Shown here piece after piece: positions 50,601 through 63,687 of a stretch of 64,000 nucleotides of DNA. Source of the stretch: Circinella umbellata (taxonomy: Eukaryota > Mucoromycota > Mucoromycetes > Mucorales > Lichtheimiaceae); contig JAIWNF010000013.1 in assembly GCA_025093555.1 (NCBI GenBank), positions 434,001 to 498,000 of the forward strand. Direction: 5' to 3'. Position numbers and translations under genes: made by a program. A model generated the notes under the pieces. That model was not told where the DNA came from and did no database searches. It worked only from the letters and a program-made list of their open reading frames with translations. Position 1 is the stretch's first letter. Every line of letters starts with the position of its first letter.

Positions 50601-51340
50601 AAAAGAAAAGGAGGTAAAATATTCCATTCTAACTGCCGATAAAAAAGACATGGATCAAATGCTGCACGTTCTGCTTCCATGGCTTCTTGATTTTTCTGTG
50701 TTTTTCGATTTTTTGAAGCAGGGGTTAGGATCCAATCTTTTACACGTCTCCAACGATGTGGACGTGGATAATTATGGTGCCGTTCAATTTGTTCTTGCGA
50801 TTGATGAAAAAGTTCACGTGGTATAGACCCTGATGTACTCATACGCTGTATTCCTCCTTCTCTTGTTGATGTCTTTCTTCTTGATGAAAAATCGTGTGGA
50901 ATATATACTGAGCTACCACAAGGTGAATTATTCGGAAGACTGGTTGCATATAAAGCTGAAGACCCTGTTGTACTACTTGATGCAGAATGAGGTGTCATAT
51001 AACTGTTATGAGTGCCTAAATCCAAAGCATCAGTATCTCCAGCATGTATAGTTACAGGTCGTGAAGGTACGCTTCCGTCACTAATATATATAGATTCTTG
51101 TTCACTATTTTCACTGTCAAGACTATTTTGTATTTTGTTGCTTCTGCTGTAAAATTCAGATGATGTTGGTTTTTGGTGTAATATGCGATGATCATTATTG
51201 ATTTCTGTTCCAGGAGATGGTGGTGGTGAAAATCCATTTATCTCCTTCTCATTCCGGATGGTATTATTTGAATCACATTGTTTATTAATGTTTTGTATGT
51301 ATAATTTATTATTCTCACTATGATGATTACAATGGTTCAT
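45076..51340 (-). CDS. PLD1: Phospholipase D (PX-PLD, Spo14/PLD1 type)
   Basis: Eight exons (51340-49331, 49254-48871, 48735-48730, 48611-48606, 48535-48431, 48247-47422, 47303-46939, 46716-45076) sum to 5343 nt, giving 1780 residues. After a disordered N-terminus come a PX-like domain ([13 protein letters not shown], then [23 protein letters not shown]) and a PH-like region. The catalytic core follows: DWWLSPELYLRRPP, HKD motif 1 in [19 protein letters not shown], and HKD motif 2 in [20 protein letters not shown]. Both HxKxxxxD motifs are intact. The end, [18 protein letters not shown] and LAPLEIFD, matches PLD1 tails. The enzyme hydrolyses phosphatidylcholine to phosphatidic acid at membranes and is PIP2-dependent in relatives. 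There is a poly-Q insert between the motifs and a long Ser/Asn-rich insert before the tail. The two 6-nt exons encode Ser-Pro and Glu-Leu. Confidence 0.95.
48606..48611 (-). other. 6-nt microexon of PLD1 (Glu-Leu)
   Basis: GAATTG on the minus strand between CTCCAG and GTAAGTG. It is phase 0 and supplies EL before YLRRPP. Flanking introns are 118 nt (upstream) and 70 nt (downstream). Confidence 0.85.
48730..48735 (-). other. 6-nt microexon of PLD1 (Ser-Pro)
   Basis: TCTCCT on the minus strand, preceded by CTAAG and followed by GTAAGT. It is phase 0 and supplies SP of the conserved DWWLSPEL motif. Without it and the next microexon the invariant motif is incomplete. Confidence 0.85.
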
Positions 51341-51830
51341 AATATTTTTTAGAGAAAGAAAAATAATTATTAATATAGGAAAATATATATATATATATAT
51401 GTCGTTGTATATAGCATTCCAAACTTTTTTAATAGCAGATGGAATTAGAATTTACCGATAAATTTCAGTAACAATCCCTTTTCGCTCTTCTTTGTCCTTT
51501 TTTTTCTTCTCGAAAATATATTACTTCTTTATTATGGTACCTGAGAGAAAGAGAAATTTGGTACTTTTTGTTACCTGTTACACAATGAACCCATTTAGGC
51601 TTCTTTCTAAGCGGACTTTACAATCAAGTCTAAGACTCGTCAAAAAAAAAAAAGATTTTTCTTTGGATTTGCTTTTCCTTTAGTTTAGGTTGTTTTCTTG
51701 TTTTGTTTTGGGCAGGTGGAAACAACAACATTCAAAGCAGCTTTCTCATTTCCTTTTTTTTTTTCACGTTAAAAAGTTTTTTTTTTCTTTCTACTTTTTA
51801 TTTTGTATTTAATATATCAAAAACTTCGTC
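51341..51830. promoter_or_regulatory. Divergent promoter, PLD1 (-) and importin (+)
   Basis: 490 nt separate the two start codons. The half next to the importin is strongly T/C-rich (runs of T near 51750-51790), common just upstream of highly expressed fungal starts. A TA tract sits near 51380-51400. No other gene seen. Confidence 0.55.
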
Positions 51831-54800
51831 ATGGATCAAAACGCTGTCTATCAATTGTTCGTATCTACGTACCATCCCGATCCAAACGTGCATAAACAAG
51901 CCGAACTGAACATTCGAAATGTAAATAAATGACCTTTATATATATATATATATATATATACTTATATATTTACTGTAAAATATCATATTAAATAACTTTG
52001 TAATTTTTTTAATAGATCGAAACTCATAATGGTTTCCTTCCTATCGTTCTTCAGATTCTTGCTTCCGAAGAATTGGAACTTGGTGCTCGTCAAGCAGGTC
52101 AGGAACAATAAACAATAAAAAAATGGCCACAATTCAAATGTATTAATGTAATGATATTTTATAGCTGCCATCTATTTCAAGAATCGTATGAACAAAGCTT
52201 GGGATCGCTCTAATGATGCTGCTACACCTATTAATGAAGACGACCGTAATATGGTCAAGCAGTCTATTTTGCAAGCATTACTTCGTGCACCTAGTGCTGT
52301 ACAGTAAGTTTTTTTTCGCGCACAGAAATATCTATACAATATGGATTAAGGATATGGATCATAGTGATAAAAGGATATAAATAATATATCACTAAACGAC
52401 ATAAAATAGAGTTCAATTATCGACTTGCTTAAATACTATTTTGAGCAATGATTTTCCTGATCAATGGCCCAACTTTGTTAATGAAATTCAAAACTTTTTG
52501 TCATCAACTGATGTCAAGATGGTTTACACTGCTCTTCTCGCTCTTCGTGAGCTTGTTAAAGTCTACCAGTAAGTTTATTATTTATTGTTCTTTATTCTTA
52601 AAGTTATTTGTTTTTAAAACGGAGGTTATTTTTTTTAGGTGGCGTTCTATGGAACGAAGAGAGCCTTTACAGCAAATTATAAAACTTACGTTCCCTGCAA
52701 TTTTGACAATTTCTGATAACCTTGTGCAACAAGAAAGTTTAGAAGCTGCTGAAATGCTTAAACTTGCTCTTAAAATTTATCACGCTGGTATTCAGGTATA
52801 TATTAAATTTTCCAACGATGACATTGAGAAAGGAAAATTTAGGAAAATGTTTAAGGAAATCGAATATCAATAATAATTATCTATTGTTTATATTAGGTGG
52901 ATTTACCAAAATGCCTTCAAGAAACACAATCTTTGGTTGGATGGGGTACCATGTTTTTACAATTGATCAACAAAAAGATTCCTTTGGAAGCATTACCAGC
53001 TGATCCCGAAGAACGCGAAAAATATTGTTGGTGGAAGACGAAGAAATGGGCTTACCATTGTTTGAATCGTCTCTTCACCAAGTATGGTAATCCTGCCTTG
53101 CTTCCCGGAACTTCAAACAAGTACAATGCATTTGCAAAAGGTTTCATTAGCAACTTTGCACCTAATATTTTACAAACTTATTTGAATCAAATCGAAGGCT
53201 GGATCAAGAAGGAAAATTGGATGTCTGCTAAATGTCTGGCTGACAGTGCAGCATTCTTTTCAGACAGGTAAATATATATATAAGAACCTTGTCAAAAAAG
53301 AGGTTGAGGAATTATATGATCGAATCGAATTAATAATCTCTGGGAAACGATTGACTAATATTTACTATTGTCATTTTTTATCTGTAGCATCAAACATAAA
53401 CTCACTTGGCAAATCTTAAAACCTCACACTGAAGATCTTGTTGCTCATTTCATTTTCCCTCAATTATGCTTTTCTCCCGAAGACGAAGAATTATGGGAAG
53501 ATGATCCAGTTGAATACGTCCATAAGAAGATTGATCCTCTTATGGATTTCCATTCACCTCAAACCAATGCTATCAATTTACTTATTGATTTGGCTCGTGA
53601 TCGCAAAAAACATACTTTTATGGGTATTCTCAATTTTATCAACAATGTCTTAAACAAATATTTGGAAACGCCTGATGAGCAAAAAAATGGACGTGAAAAG
53701 GATGGTGCACTTTGTATGATTGGATGTTTGGCTCATCAAGTGCTTCGACAAAAGTCTCCTGTTGCCAACATGATGGAGCCTTTCTTTGTTACTCATGTAT
53801 TTCCCGAATTCAAGAGTCGTTTCCCGTACTTGCGTGCTCGTGCATGTGATATGACCCGTCATTTCAGTGACTTGGACTTTACTAATGAACAAAATTTGGC
53901 TACGTTGTATCAAAATGTACTTGATGCTTTACGTGATTCTGAACTTCCTGTCAAAGTACAAGCTGCTTTGGCTTTGCAACCCATGATTCGTCACGAAAGT
54001 GTCCGTAATGCTATGGCACCTAGTTTACCCTTCATTATGAACGAGCTCTTGAACTTGACGAATCAAATCGATATTGATACATTGGCCAATGTGATGGAAG
54101 AGTTTGTTGAAGTTTTTGCCGAACAATTAACACCCTTTGCTGTTCAACTCTGTACTCAATTGCGTGATACTTTCTTACGTATTATGGAGGAATTGGCTCA
54201 AGCGAACCAGCAAGCTACTGGTGATGATGGATCTTTCAATGGTGACATTGATGAAATGAGTGACAAAACCATGGCTGCTATGGGTGTTCTCAAAACAATT
54301 GGTACTTTGATCTTAAGTCTTGAAAGCACACCTGATATCTTGCAACAATTAGAAGAAGCATTACTTCCTGTCATTACATATACTTTGGAAAATAATGTTC
54401 TTGACTTGTACGACGAAATTTTTGAAATCATCGATTCTTGTACATTCTCTGCTAAGCGTGTTACACCTACTATGTGGGGTGTGTTCGAATTAATTTACAA
54501 GGCATTCAAGGATTCTGGTATCGACTATATGGATGAAATGCTCCCACCTTTAGACAACTACATTTCATACGGTCGTGATGTCTTTGTGAGCAACGAAAAC
54601 ATTCAACAGATGACATTTGATATCATTGATACTGTGATGAAGAGTGATCGTTTGGGTGAACACGATCGTGTCTGTGCATGCAAGTTGATGGAATCTGTTC
54701 TTCTGAACTGTCGTGGACACGTAGATGGCTACATTGGTCCTTTCCTCAATTTGGCATTCCAATTTATTTTCACTGGTTCGATGAAGACTACAGAATTCAA

Positions 54801-55698
54801 GGTGCACTGTCTCGAAGTAGTTATTAACTGCTTGTACTATAACCCTGCGTTGACCCTTCGTATGCTTGAACAAAACCAATGGACTCAAGGTTTCTTCACT
54901 CTCTGGTTCAACAGTTTGGAAAAGTTCTCTCGTGTCCATGACAAGAAACTTGTAATTGTTGCTCTCTGTTCATTGTTAGAACTTCCAGCTGACCATATTC
55001 CTGCTTCATTGCAAGCTGGTTGGCCACAAGTACTTTCTGGTGTTGTTAATGTCTTCAGAACATTGCCCAAGGCTGTCGAAAGTAAGTAAAAAATTAAAAA
55101 AAAAGCTTTATTTTATTGCTGGTTTGAACTATAAACTTACATATTTTCTGTAATTTTATTATTTAGACCGTGAACAAATGGAAAAACTTTACGGTGATGG
55201 TTTTGATGAAGATGATTTTGATGGTGAAAGTGGTATTGAAGAAAGTGTTGATGATGAGGAAGAAGACAACGGTGATGAGGATGTAGTCGATGATGAAGAT
55301 AATGAGTATTTGGAATATCTTGCTCAACAAGCAGCAAATCATTCCAGCGAATCCGAATTTGATGACTTTGATGAAGAAATTGAAGAAGAACTTTTGTTTG
55401 AATCTCCATTGGATGAAATTGATCCCTATATTCGATTTGGCGATGTATTCAAAAGTAAGTTTGTCTTTTTTATTCCGTGAAATTATAATGAGCTATATTA
55501 TGAACGACATTTTAAGTTAAACTAATAATAATGATCACCATAATCATATCTATAGATATGCAACAAAATAATCCTGCATCATACTCATTGCTTACAAAAG
55601 ATCTTGACACTGAACAACAAACATTCATTATGTCAATCATGTCTACTGCAGAACAACGTCTTCAACAACTTCAGCAACAACAACAATCTATCGTCTAA
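51831..55698 (+). CDS. Importin-beta family, importin-7/8 type (Sxm1/Nmd5)
   Basis: Nine exons (51831-51920, 52016-52097, 52165-52303, 52410-52568, 52639-52795, 52897-53267, 53388-55081, 55167-55454, 55556-55698) sum to 3123 nt, giving 1040 residues, the usual importin-7/8 size. The N-terminal importin-beta domain reads NVHKQAELNIRNIETHNGFL and LGARQAAAIYFKNRMNKAWD. HEAT repeats follow: YCWWKTKKWAYHCLNRLFTK, HTFMGILNFINNVL, KDGALCMIGCLAHQVL, LRARACDMTRHFSDLDF. A long acidic stretch near the C-terminus (DDEEEDNGDEDVVDDEDN) fits the acidic loop of this group. These karyopherins carry ribosomal proteins, histones and signalling proteins through nuclear pores under Ran-GTP control. The protein ends in a Gln-rich tail. 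Sxm1 and Nmd5 are yeast paralogues of one group, so I give no symbol. Confidence 0.94.
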
Positions 55699-57775
55699 TA
55701 ATAATAATATTATAATAATAACAATAATAATAATAATATGAATCAACCCCTTTTTTCAAAAAAAAAATGTAACGTTTTTTTTATCATGAACCATCCTTCC
55801 CTCTTTTTTTTCTGTAATATCCTTTTCATATCTCTTTTTTTTCTTTTTCTTAAAAACTTTACACATACACCTCCCCCTCACCATTTGCAATCTTATATAA
55901 ACATCATCATATTATTCTCTTTCACACACACACACACACACACATACACACTTAAAGCACATCTATCCTCTTTTTGTTTGTCTCTAGAAGTTGAAAAAAA
56001 AAACCATAGTAAATTTACAATATTTTAAAACAAAAAAAAGCGACATTTTATATAATGAGACTTTACTTCACTATGATGCATAGAAAGACGATTATAGCAT
56101 TCTATTGATAATATAAAAGAAATAATTTTTATATTTCGTTAGACAGTCTTAAGGGGTTAGGGAGTTGCAGTGATACTGATAGTTTTTATTTGAGAAAAGA
56201 TTATCGGTATATCATCAAGAAATTTCCTTTCAGTACATTCCACACTTTTCTCAGATCTTCACTTGACGCCACTGTCATATTACATGGTGGCAACTAGGGG
56301 ATTTTTAGATTCCTCCCTTCCCCCTGAAATATTAGAAGTATATCATATTACTAACACTACATACGTTATTGATGATCGTACAGATTCCTTATATATAAAA
56401 TTATAGTTATTACAATTACATTTATAGTATTTCATACAAATAAAAAAAAAGCTCCCTATCCTTATTATTGTAGAACAACGATGGATAAAAAGTCACAGAG
56501 ATAAAAAAAATATTATCAACTTACTGACATAATAGTATTGTAATGAATAAACTATCATATCTTGTTTGTGTATGTAATGTATGAACGGTCCAACGTTACT
56601 ATTTAGAATTTACGTAAATAGTACGCATGTTGACATACTTTGCTTTGTTTCTATGTTATATCCCTTTTTTGATCGTTATCCCTAGTACAATGTACAAAAA
56701 CTGGACACACTGTCCCTTATATTTTTTTTTTCACTAATAATAGACTTCTTTTGTATTTGGGTACAGTGTGTTTGGATATACAAAACGATTTTTATTCATT
56801 CGTTATAAATCAATGTACTTCTGGCACGTAAAAAAAAGCATAATATACTTTATCAACGGTATATGCATTCTTTTATATAATCTTATGTATTACTACGCAT
56901 TCTTGTTTTTCTTTTATGTTCAAAGATAATTCAAATTTATAAAGATGTTGGTTGCTGCTGCTGTTTTGCGTAGACTTATTGTTATTACATTTACGAAGGT
57001 CTAGAAAGTGACACCCTTTCCTTTTTTTTTGCACGTATTATTGACCATGATGTATAATACCTACATATTTTTTTCTTATACTTTCTCCTCCAAGCTAGAA
57101 TAGAAAAGTAAGAACTTTAAGTATTTTTTTACGAGGCCTAGGCCTATCTCCTATATTTTATCTCGTCCCCTTTTTACTCTCCCATATGCAGTAGTAAAAA
57201 CTCTGATACGTATATAATTATTGATCATAATTGCCAAGAAAGCCACGACAACAACAGCAACAACAATGAAAAGAGAGAATGGTAAAAAAAAAGGGAGGCG
57301 TCAAAAAGCAAAAGTATCTTCAATATACTTTTATATTTCTTACTAGTATATGAACTCTACTCCAAATTCGTGTAAATCATGAAAATCTTGTTTATTTGCC
57401 TATTTATCAGTCAGTTGTCCCTCTTTCTCTCTCTCACGCACATATTTTCTATTTATATATACCATCCCCTCAATACAGTAACGTTCTTTCCTTCTCCTTT
57501 ATTCTTTTTATGCTATCCACAAAAACAAAATAGAGAAACTTTTTTCTTTTTTCGAAGGAATTAAGTTAGGGTTTCGATGTATGTAGGGGGTCGCTTATAT
57601 CCATCACCAACAACATTTAGTACTCAATATATATACATAATAATTTGTTGTTGAGGTACGTAAAAAAAAAGAATATAAATACCATGAAAGAAAAACCAAG
57701 TGATATTATATAATACTTATTTTTATTTCAATCAATCTTTTTTTCTCCAAATCAATTTTTATCCCATAAGGAAGA
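55699..57775. other. Intergenic 2.1 kb between importin and small secreted protein
   Basis: AT-rich, with ATT trinucleotide-type repeats right after the importin stop, a CA dinucleotide tract (55923-55944) and scattered T-runs. No convincing gene; open frames at 55738-56028 and 57379-57564 are low-complexity Phe/Ser/Thr frames from T-rich DNA. Confidence 0.5.
57674..57681 (+). promoter_or_regulatory. TATA box candidate for the small secreted protein
   Basis: TATAAATA 95 nt upstream of the start codon, a good match and distance. An ATG at 57684 opens a nine-codon uORF ending at 57713; if transcription starts about 30 nt after the TATA box, this uORF is mostly outside the mRNA. Confidence 0.45.
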
Positions 57776-58039
57776 ATGGTCAAACTTTCAATTTTCGCTG
57801 TAATTGCCGCTGTAACAGTTTCTGTTCTTGCTGATCGTGACACTATAGATGTTTGTGAATGTGTGGATGTAAACAGTGATGGAACTAGTGACGTACATAT
57901 CGCTTGTTGTATTGAGGCAGGTGGTAAAGCAAGTGACAATGAGTGTAAATACGATCGGAATATCTTACCTTCAGCACCCACTGCTTTCGAAAGTTGCTGT
58001 AGCTCAGCTGGTGGCAAACTCGACTGTCATGGAAAATAA
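57776..58039 (+). CDS. Small secreted cysteine-rich protein
   Basis: An intronless 87-residue protein. Residues 1-19 (MVKLSIFAVIAAVTVSVLA) form a clear signal peptide with a likely cut after Ala19. The mature 68 residues are acidic and have eight cysteines (27, 29, 44, 45, 57, 74, 75, 84) in a C-x-C...CC...C...CC...C order, enough for four disulfides. A short internal repeat is visible: CCIEAGGK and CCSSAGGK. I do not recognise the family; the spacing does not fit hydrophobins, which need two CC pairs in a different order and strong hydrophobicity. Candidate roles are an extracellular structural, interaction or effector-like protein, all inferred only from size, secretion and cysteines. A TATA box precedes the gene. 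Confidence 0.75.
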   Translation: MVKLSIFAVIAAVTVSVLADRDTIDVCECVDVNSDGTSDVHIACCIEAGGKASDNECKYDRNILPSAPTAFESCCSSAGGKLDCHGK

Positions 58040-58781
58040 GGTAACTATAATATAGAATAGATCATTATCATTATCCCTTGTCATTGTCATAATATGTATA
58101 GATATATATCAACTAATCAATCCTTGCTTCTATATCTATTGATATACTATCATCATTCAAAAACGCAAGTCTAATATACATCTTTTCTCTTGTTATTATA
58201 TTTATTATATTCACTACATTTTACATACGTATTATTCCATATTGAACAATCTTCCCTTTCTTCCTTCTATACCAACAAATCATCATTAACATATTATCAT
58301 GGTCATTTTCAGTTCTCATTATATTAAATATCAACTTTAAAATGAAAAAAAAACTCATTCTATCATTTGTTTCATATTATTTCATAATAAATTAAATATA
58401 TATAACACCATATGACTTCTGTAATGCTTCTATATAAAAAAAACAATGTTTTTAAGTCTGGTATAACTCGAAGAAGTTCCGAAACTATGGATGAATTTAT
58501 AACAATATAATCAACTATTTACAAAATTAAAATAAGATGTATATTATTATTTAAAATTCAAAACGATAAAAAAAAGAAAAACTAACGTGATAGATTATTC
58601 CTTGAAAAAGATCCATCAAATAATAATGGAATCAATAATAATCATTCCACCAATTTTTACACTAAAGGAGGAGTTTTATTAGTCACAAGCCAATTTTCTT
58701 TGTTAACGGGCATCAGCTTCTACTTTTCCCCTCCTCCTCTTTTCTTCTTCGTATGTACGTCCTGTTCGAACAGCAAATATA
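58040..58781. other. Intergenic between secreted protein and F-box gene
   Basis: 740 nt, AT-rich. The last 100 nt before the F-box start are C/T-rich (CCCCTCCTCCTC), a plausible promoter-proximal pyrimidine tract. No gene seen. Confidence 0.5.
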
Positions 58782-61700
58782 ATGAACGCAACATTTTCAC
58801 AAGAAGAATGGGCCTCTTCATTCAATTGGAATACAAATCAACAAGGTCTTTTGAGACTACGTACTGATGAAATGGAACATTTATGTCTTTTTCTATTTAC
58901 GCAACGAGATTTGTTGGAATTGGCACTTGTTAACCGAGCTTGCAATGCGGTAGTGTTGCCAATTCTTTGGCGAAAACCAAGTCTTCCTGTTCCAGAAAAA
59001 CTACCACCATTTTTACGTACAGTAGCATCGCAAAAACATTTGGCATTATATGTTAAACGGATATCCCTTTGCGTTCGAGACGGCGACTGCCCGACTGTTT
59101 TTCAACCTGTACATGATTCTATGCTGAAACGACACCAAGAAAAAATCCCACTCCGTTGGCCTAAATTGATTATGCATATGGTACAACAGTGTGAAAATAT
59201 CGAAACGCTGAAAATATATGGTTGGGAACTAACGCCAATGAAAATCGAAACGATTGGGGCTACCTTGAAAAACTTGCAAAGTATCACCATTATCGGTTCC
59301 AACGACCACTTTCAACGCCCGTTTGTGCTCCGGAACTTGCTATCGCGACTACACGAGTTACACCTCGATGGTGACTTTTGTATCTCTTTGGATTTTGCAA
59401 ATACACTTGCTACACGTGCCCAAGCTTTACGTTCATTGGAAATCCCATTGTGCTATGGTGATAAGCGAATCGAAAAGCAAGCATTGACGCGTCTTTGTTC
59501 TGGAAAAAAAGGGGAGTTGGATTTAACCGCTCTTAAATTGACCAACGCCAGTCCTATGCAGGATGAAGATGTCGAGAATGTTCTATCTGCGTTTCCCAAC
59601 TTACGGTCATTTACATTACATGGAACCATAAATGTCACTGCCGGTATTATTTCAACAGCCATTATCAAGTGTGAAAACATTGAAAGTATAGAGTTACGCG
59701 CTCATTCCCAGACTGTTCTTCGTCAAGTACAAAAACCAGCAATGCACAATTTCCCCAATACCTGGGTGTCAGCATCGCGATTGAAACGATTGCTTTTGGA
59801 ATACATGGCCATTCCCGAAAAAGTGATGGAAGATCTGGCTCAATCATCCGATTCGTTAATGACTATCGGATTACGGAACTGTTTACATGTTACAGACAAG
59901 GCATTGGTACAATTAATCGAATGTAATGAGAGCTTGAAAACTTTGCACATCGTGGATTGTGAACTAATTACAGACGAGACATTAAATGGATTGGCCAAGT
60001 CGAGTGCACGCAAAACAATACAGGATGTATACATTGAACATTGCGGTCAGATCACACCACGTGCTGTTTATCTCTTTTGTTGTGCTACCACGAATTATCG
60101 CTTACAACATCTTTGTTTTGATGGCTACCGCAATCTTAGCTCGTCGACTCTGGGCACTTTTATACCGCCAGGGGAAGATACTCAAAGTGGTGGATGGGAA
60201 TCACGAGTTACATTGGATGAAAGAGCAATTGATGCATTGGCATCTATGGATACCCAATTGACTCCCGACCTGTTGGATTTGCCCAAAGACAAAACTATTA
60301 CTGGCGAACAATTAGTTCTGCTCGCAAAAGAACTGAATATCGGTGTTGATGTTCTTAATAGTGCTATTGAAAAAATTCAGGTAGATATAAACTTATTATG
60401 AATAGGAAAGGGATAAAAGGAAATTAGTTTGTATGGTGTGGACCATCACGATTGAGAGGGGTTTTTTGTAAATAAAAATTACAGTAACTGGGTAATAATA
60501 TTTATAATTAATATATTAGAGTGAATGTCCGGAGGAAGGAACCGACGATATTGACAGTGGATCGGAACAAGCATCGGTATATGCAGGCTTTGAGCAGAGT
60601 AAGAAAAGAAAAGAAAGGGATACAGGAATTACAATAAATTTCAAAGTATAGTTAAACTTCATTGTTTTGCTTTTTTGCTCGGATAGAAATCGAACATAAA
60701 ACATTGTCACGCGTGTCGTCTTTAAGAACCCAACATAATCTGCGACCAACAACTCCGGCAAGGTGGGCACATGCAAATGAATCAGATATTCAACAATACC
60801 TACCATTATCGACATCCATGGATGATCATGATAATCATACCGTCATTTCTACCATCTCTCGACGCTCATCTCGACACTCTCAACGTTCATCTCGTCACTC
60901 TCAACGTCATTCTTTGATTGACACTCCAGAACCAGAATCAACGACTGGATATGAATCTGAGCATCAAGCAGAACCAGAAGAACATAGAATGGATGATGAT
61001 ATCGATGACCGTTTTGAAGATTTCAACGAACATAGTACTAGTTCTTCAATCGTCTCTGCTGATGATCGATCACCTCCCCTAGAAACCGATAATGACATGG
61101 AACTTGTAGATGAGCCATTTACAGAACAAGAAATAACAACACAAAGAGATACCATGGCTTCGAGTCAGGTCGTGACAACGACAACAACAACAACAAGGCC
61201 CACAGTTCATGAAAACTGGCCATCACTTTCCACTAGTAATAACATTCCTTCCGTAAACAAGAAAAAGACATCTGAAGTTGAACTTGGCGGTTGGGGAACA
61301 AATGATATGGGGCCATGGACGAAAAAAGTTCAACCTTCACCCAAGTACTCTGATTCATTACCACCCATACGACGACGAGAAAATGAATCTTGGGTACCAT
61401 ATACTGAAGAACGTTATGGGCAACAATGGCAACAACAAACACTTGAGCTAACGCAACCAACTTTTAAAAGTGCTGGTGGTCGTAATTCGTATAGTATGGA
61501 AAGTGATGGATGGGGAACCCCTAAATCATATGTAGCCTGGTCTGATGTACGCCAACAAGGTTTTGCTCGTGAAGTTCTTGAACAGCAAAGGTCAACTCAA
61601 TTTTGGGATAGCCAAGCGCAAAGATATAAATCTTATGACACTAGTGTATCAGTAAAAACATGGGATGACGGTGTAGCAAAACCATCACACCAACCACAAC

Positions 61701-63450
61701 CAGTAGCAACATCTAATGACAGTACCCCTTCCAATTCACTGAATACGTCCTGGCTACCAATAAAAAATGTCAATTCGACGTTACAAGAACAGCAACAGCA
61801 ACAATCCAAGAAAATTCCTGAAAACAACAAAAAATTCTCACAATTACGACCACGATCACCGGAGATATTAAGTAGTGACGATGAAGATATTAATTGGGAC
61901 GATGACGATGGAGTCACCATCAAAACTTCTCCGGTACTCGTACCTCAACATGGTAGACAACCACCACTGCCTGCAAGTAGAGGTAATAATCATTATAATC
62001 CTTTTCTACCTATTCATCCTGGAAACCCTAAATGGCAAAGAAAAGAGGAATGGATTATTGATACAAACCCCAGTGTGATGGAGCACCCTGAACAAGACCT
62101 GTACAATTCTGGCCTTGTACTTGATGAGGGTTGGGATTGACATCTACGTGTGTATTCATATATTCCCAGCCTAATAAACTTTAGATTATGGAATGGTTAT
62201 TGACTTCGTTGTCTCTCTCTTTCTCTCTCTAATTATACGTTTCTTTCTTTTTATTTTGTTATATTATCGATATAGGTCATTCGAAGAGCTTCTCTGAAAG
62301 CACAAAAAGTGTAAAGCCACCTGGGCGACCCATAGGAGATAATGTTGCTCAATGGAATGATTTCGCGTCGGTAGGGGTTGCAGAGCAAGTTGTGATACAA
62401 GACCAAAGAGCTCGACAAAACGATCAAGCAGCAGCATCTCATCAACGGCAGCAACAATCAATTACTCCGGTTGATACACAATCAGGATTTTTGATTGATA
62501 CAAGCGATGTGATTAGTAAATCGGTCATTTCCGATACAAAACTCATCAGTACGTCTTTCCAACCAACATCCACATCATTTGATTCTTCAGTATGGAAGGC
62601 CATGTCTGGCCTTAATATGGATAATAGTATACCAACATCAACACAGAGTGAACAATCACAACAAGCATCATCTCCACGCGATGGAGCATCTGCTACGACT
62701 ACTACTACTACTACTTCTATTCATGTTCAAAATAATACCAAAAATATGGTCGATAATACAACAGATGATCTTCTTTCTCCCACTGAGGAAACCAGTACAG
62801 ATATGCTCAGTATACAGGCACCGTTAACACCTCGTAACAATAATACAGAGACGAGTACCATTCAACAGCCATTAACTCCACAAGTTCCAGAAAGTTCAAA
62901 AGTAAATAGCCCTCATACTGCCGATATAGGAGTCAGTGATTCATTAAAATCTGCATTATTTGAAACGTCACAAACGGATGCATCAGCATCAGATAATTCA
63001 CAAGCTGTATCTACATCACTATCTTCTGAAAGTTTATCCTCACCTTCTGGACAATCGCCTTCACCCAAACCAGAAACCGATCAAGAACCTAACGCGGATC
63101 CACGCGGCCCACGACTTGGCTCGTTTAAGATTAGTATTCCAGAGAAGGGTGATTGCGTCCTCAAAATCTACATGGTAAAACTCTATTCCACATTAAACTC
63201 ATTTATTCATTTGCTAAGGTATTTTCGACAACTAAGGTATTAACAAAAAAAAAAATTGCATGTACGATTTTAGAATGTTTCACCTGAAGATAGTGCTCGC
63301 GAATTCTGTAACGAGAATGGTATACCTGACATGTACGATAATGTGGCTGCGCTTATCAAAAAAGCATATGATAATTTAAAAACCAAAAAAATTCTTGAAA
63401 CCAAAGGTAACAAGAAAAAGAAAAGTTCAAAGAAAAAAAAGCAACAATAA
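58782..63450 (+). CDS. F-box/LRR protein with long disordered GW-containing tail
   Basis: Model of five exons (58782-60380, 60520-60598, 60687-62129, 62276-63174, 63274-63450) summing to 4197 nt, giving 1398 residues. Residues about 28-75 are F-box-like (DEMEHLCLFLFTQRDLLELA, NRACNAVVLPILW). Leucine-rich repeats follow to about residue 470 (GLRNCLHVTDKALVQLIECN, HIVDCELITDETLNGLAK). F-box proteins bind Skp1 and choose substrates for SCF ubiquitin ligases. The tail is Ser/Thr/Gln-rich with several GW/WG pairs (GGWGTNDMGPW, SDGWGTPK). The last part has a compact segment (RLGSFKISIPEKGDCVLKIY, VSPEDSAREFCNENG) and a Lys-rich end. Joining is supported by phase but not proven: if the donor at 62129 is unused, translation stops at 62140 after DEGWD. 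A split into two genes is also possible. Confidence 0.7.
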
Positions 63451-63687
63451 ATTAAGTAGTAATACTGCTATTGTGATTGCTGAATCCCAAGTATAATCAC
63501 CCTTCCTCTTAATTTTTTACCATCATCCACCCACCATTCCATCATCCGTAATAAACCTCTTTCATTATAAAAGAACACCATTAATAATAATCATAATACT
63601 ACAAGCTTTGCATATATCAAAAGATACAAAATGTAAATAGAGAAAGAAAAATAAAAAAATGAATCCATCAGTTCTTTTTATTATTAT

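Noticed and set aside
60505..62140. Separate gene beginning upstream of 60687
   Set aside because: The in-frame sequence before 60687 reads as an intron end, and phase and splice signals connect it to the F-box gene; kept as one model with the caveat stated.
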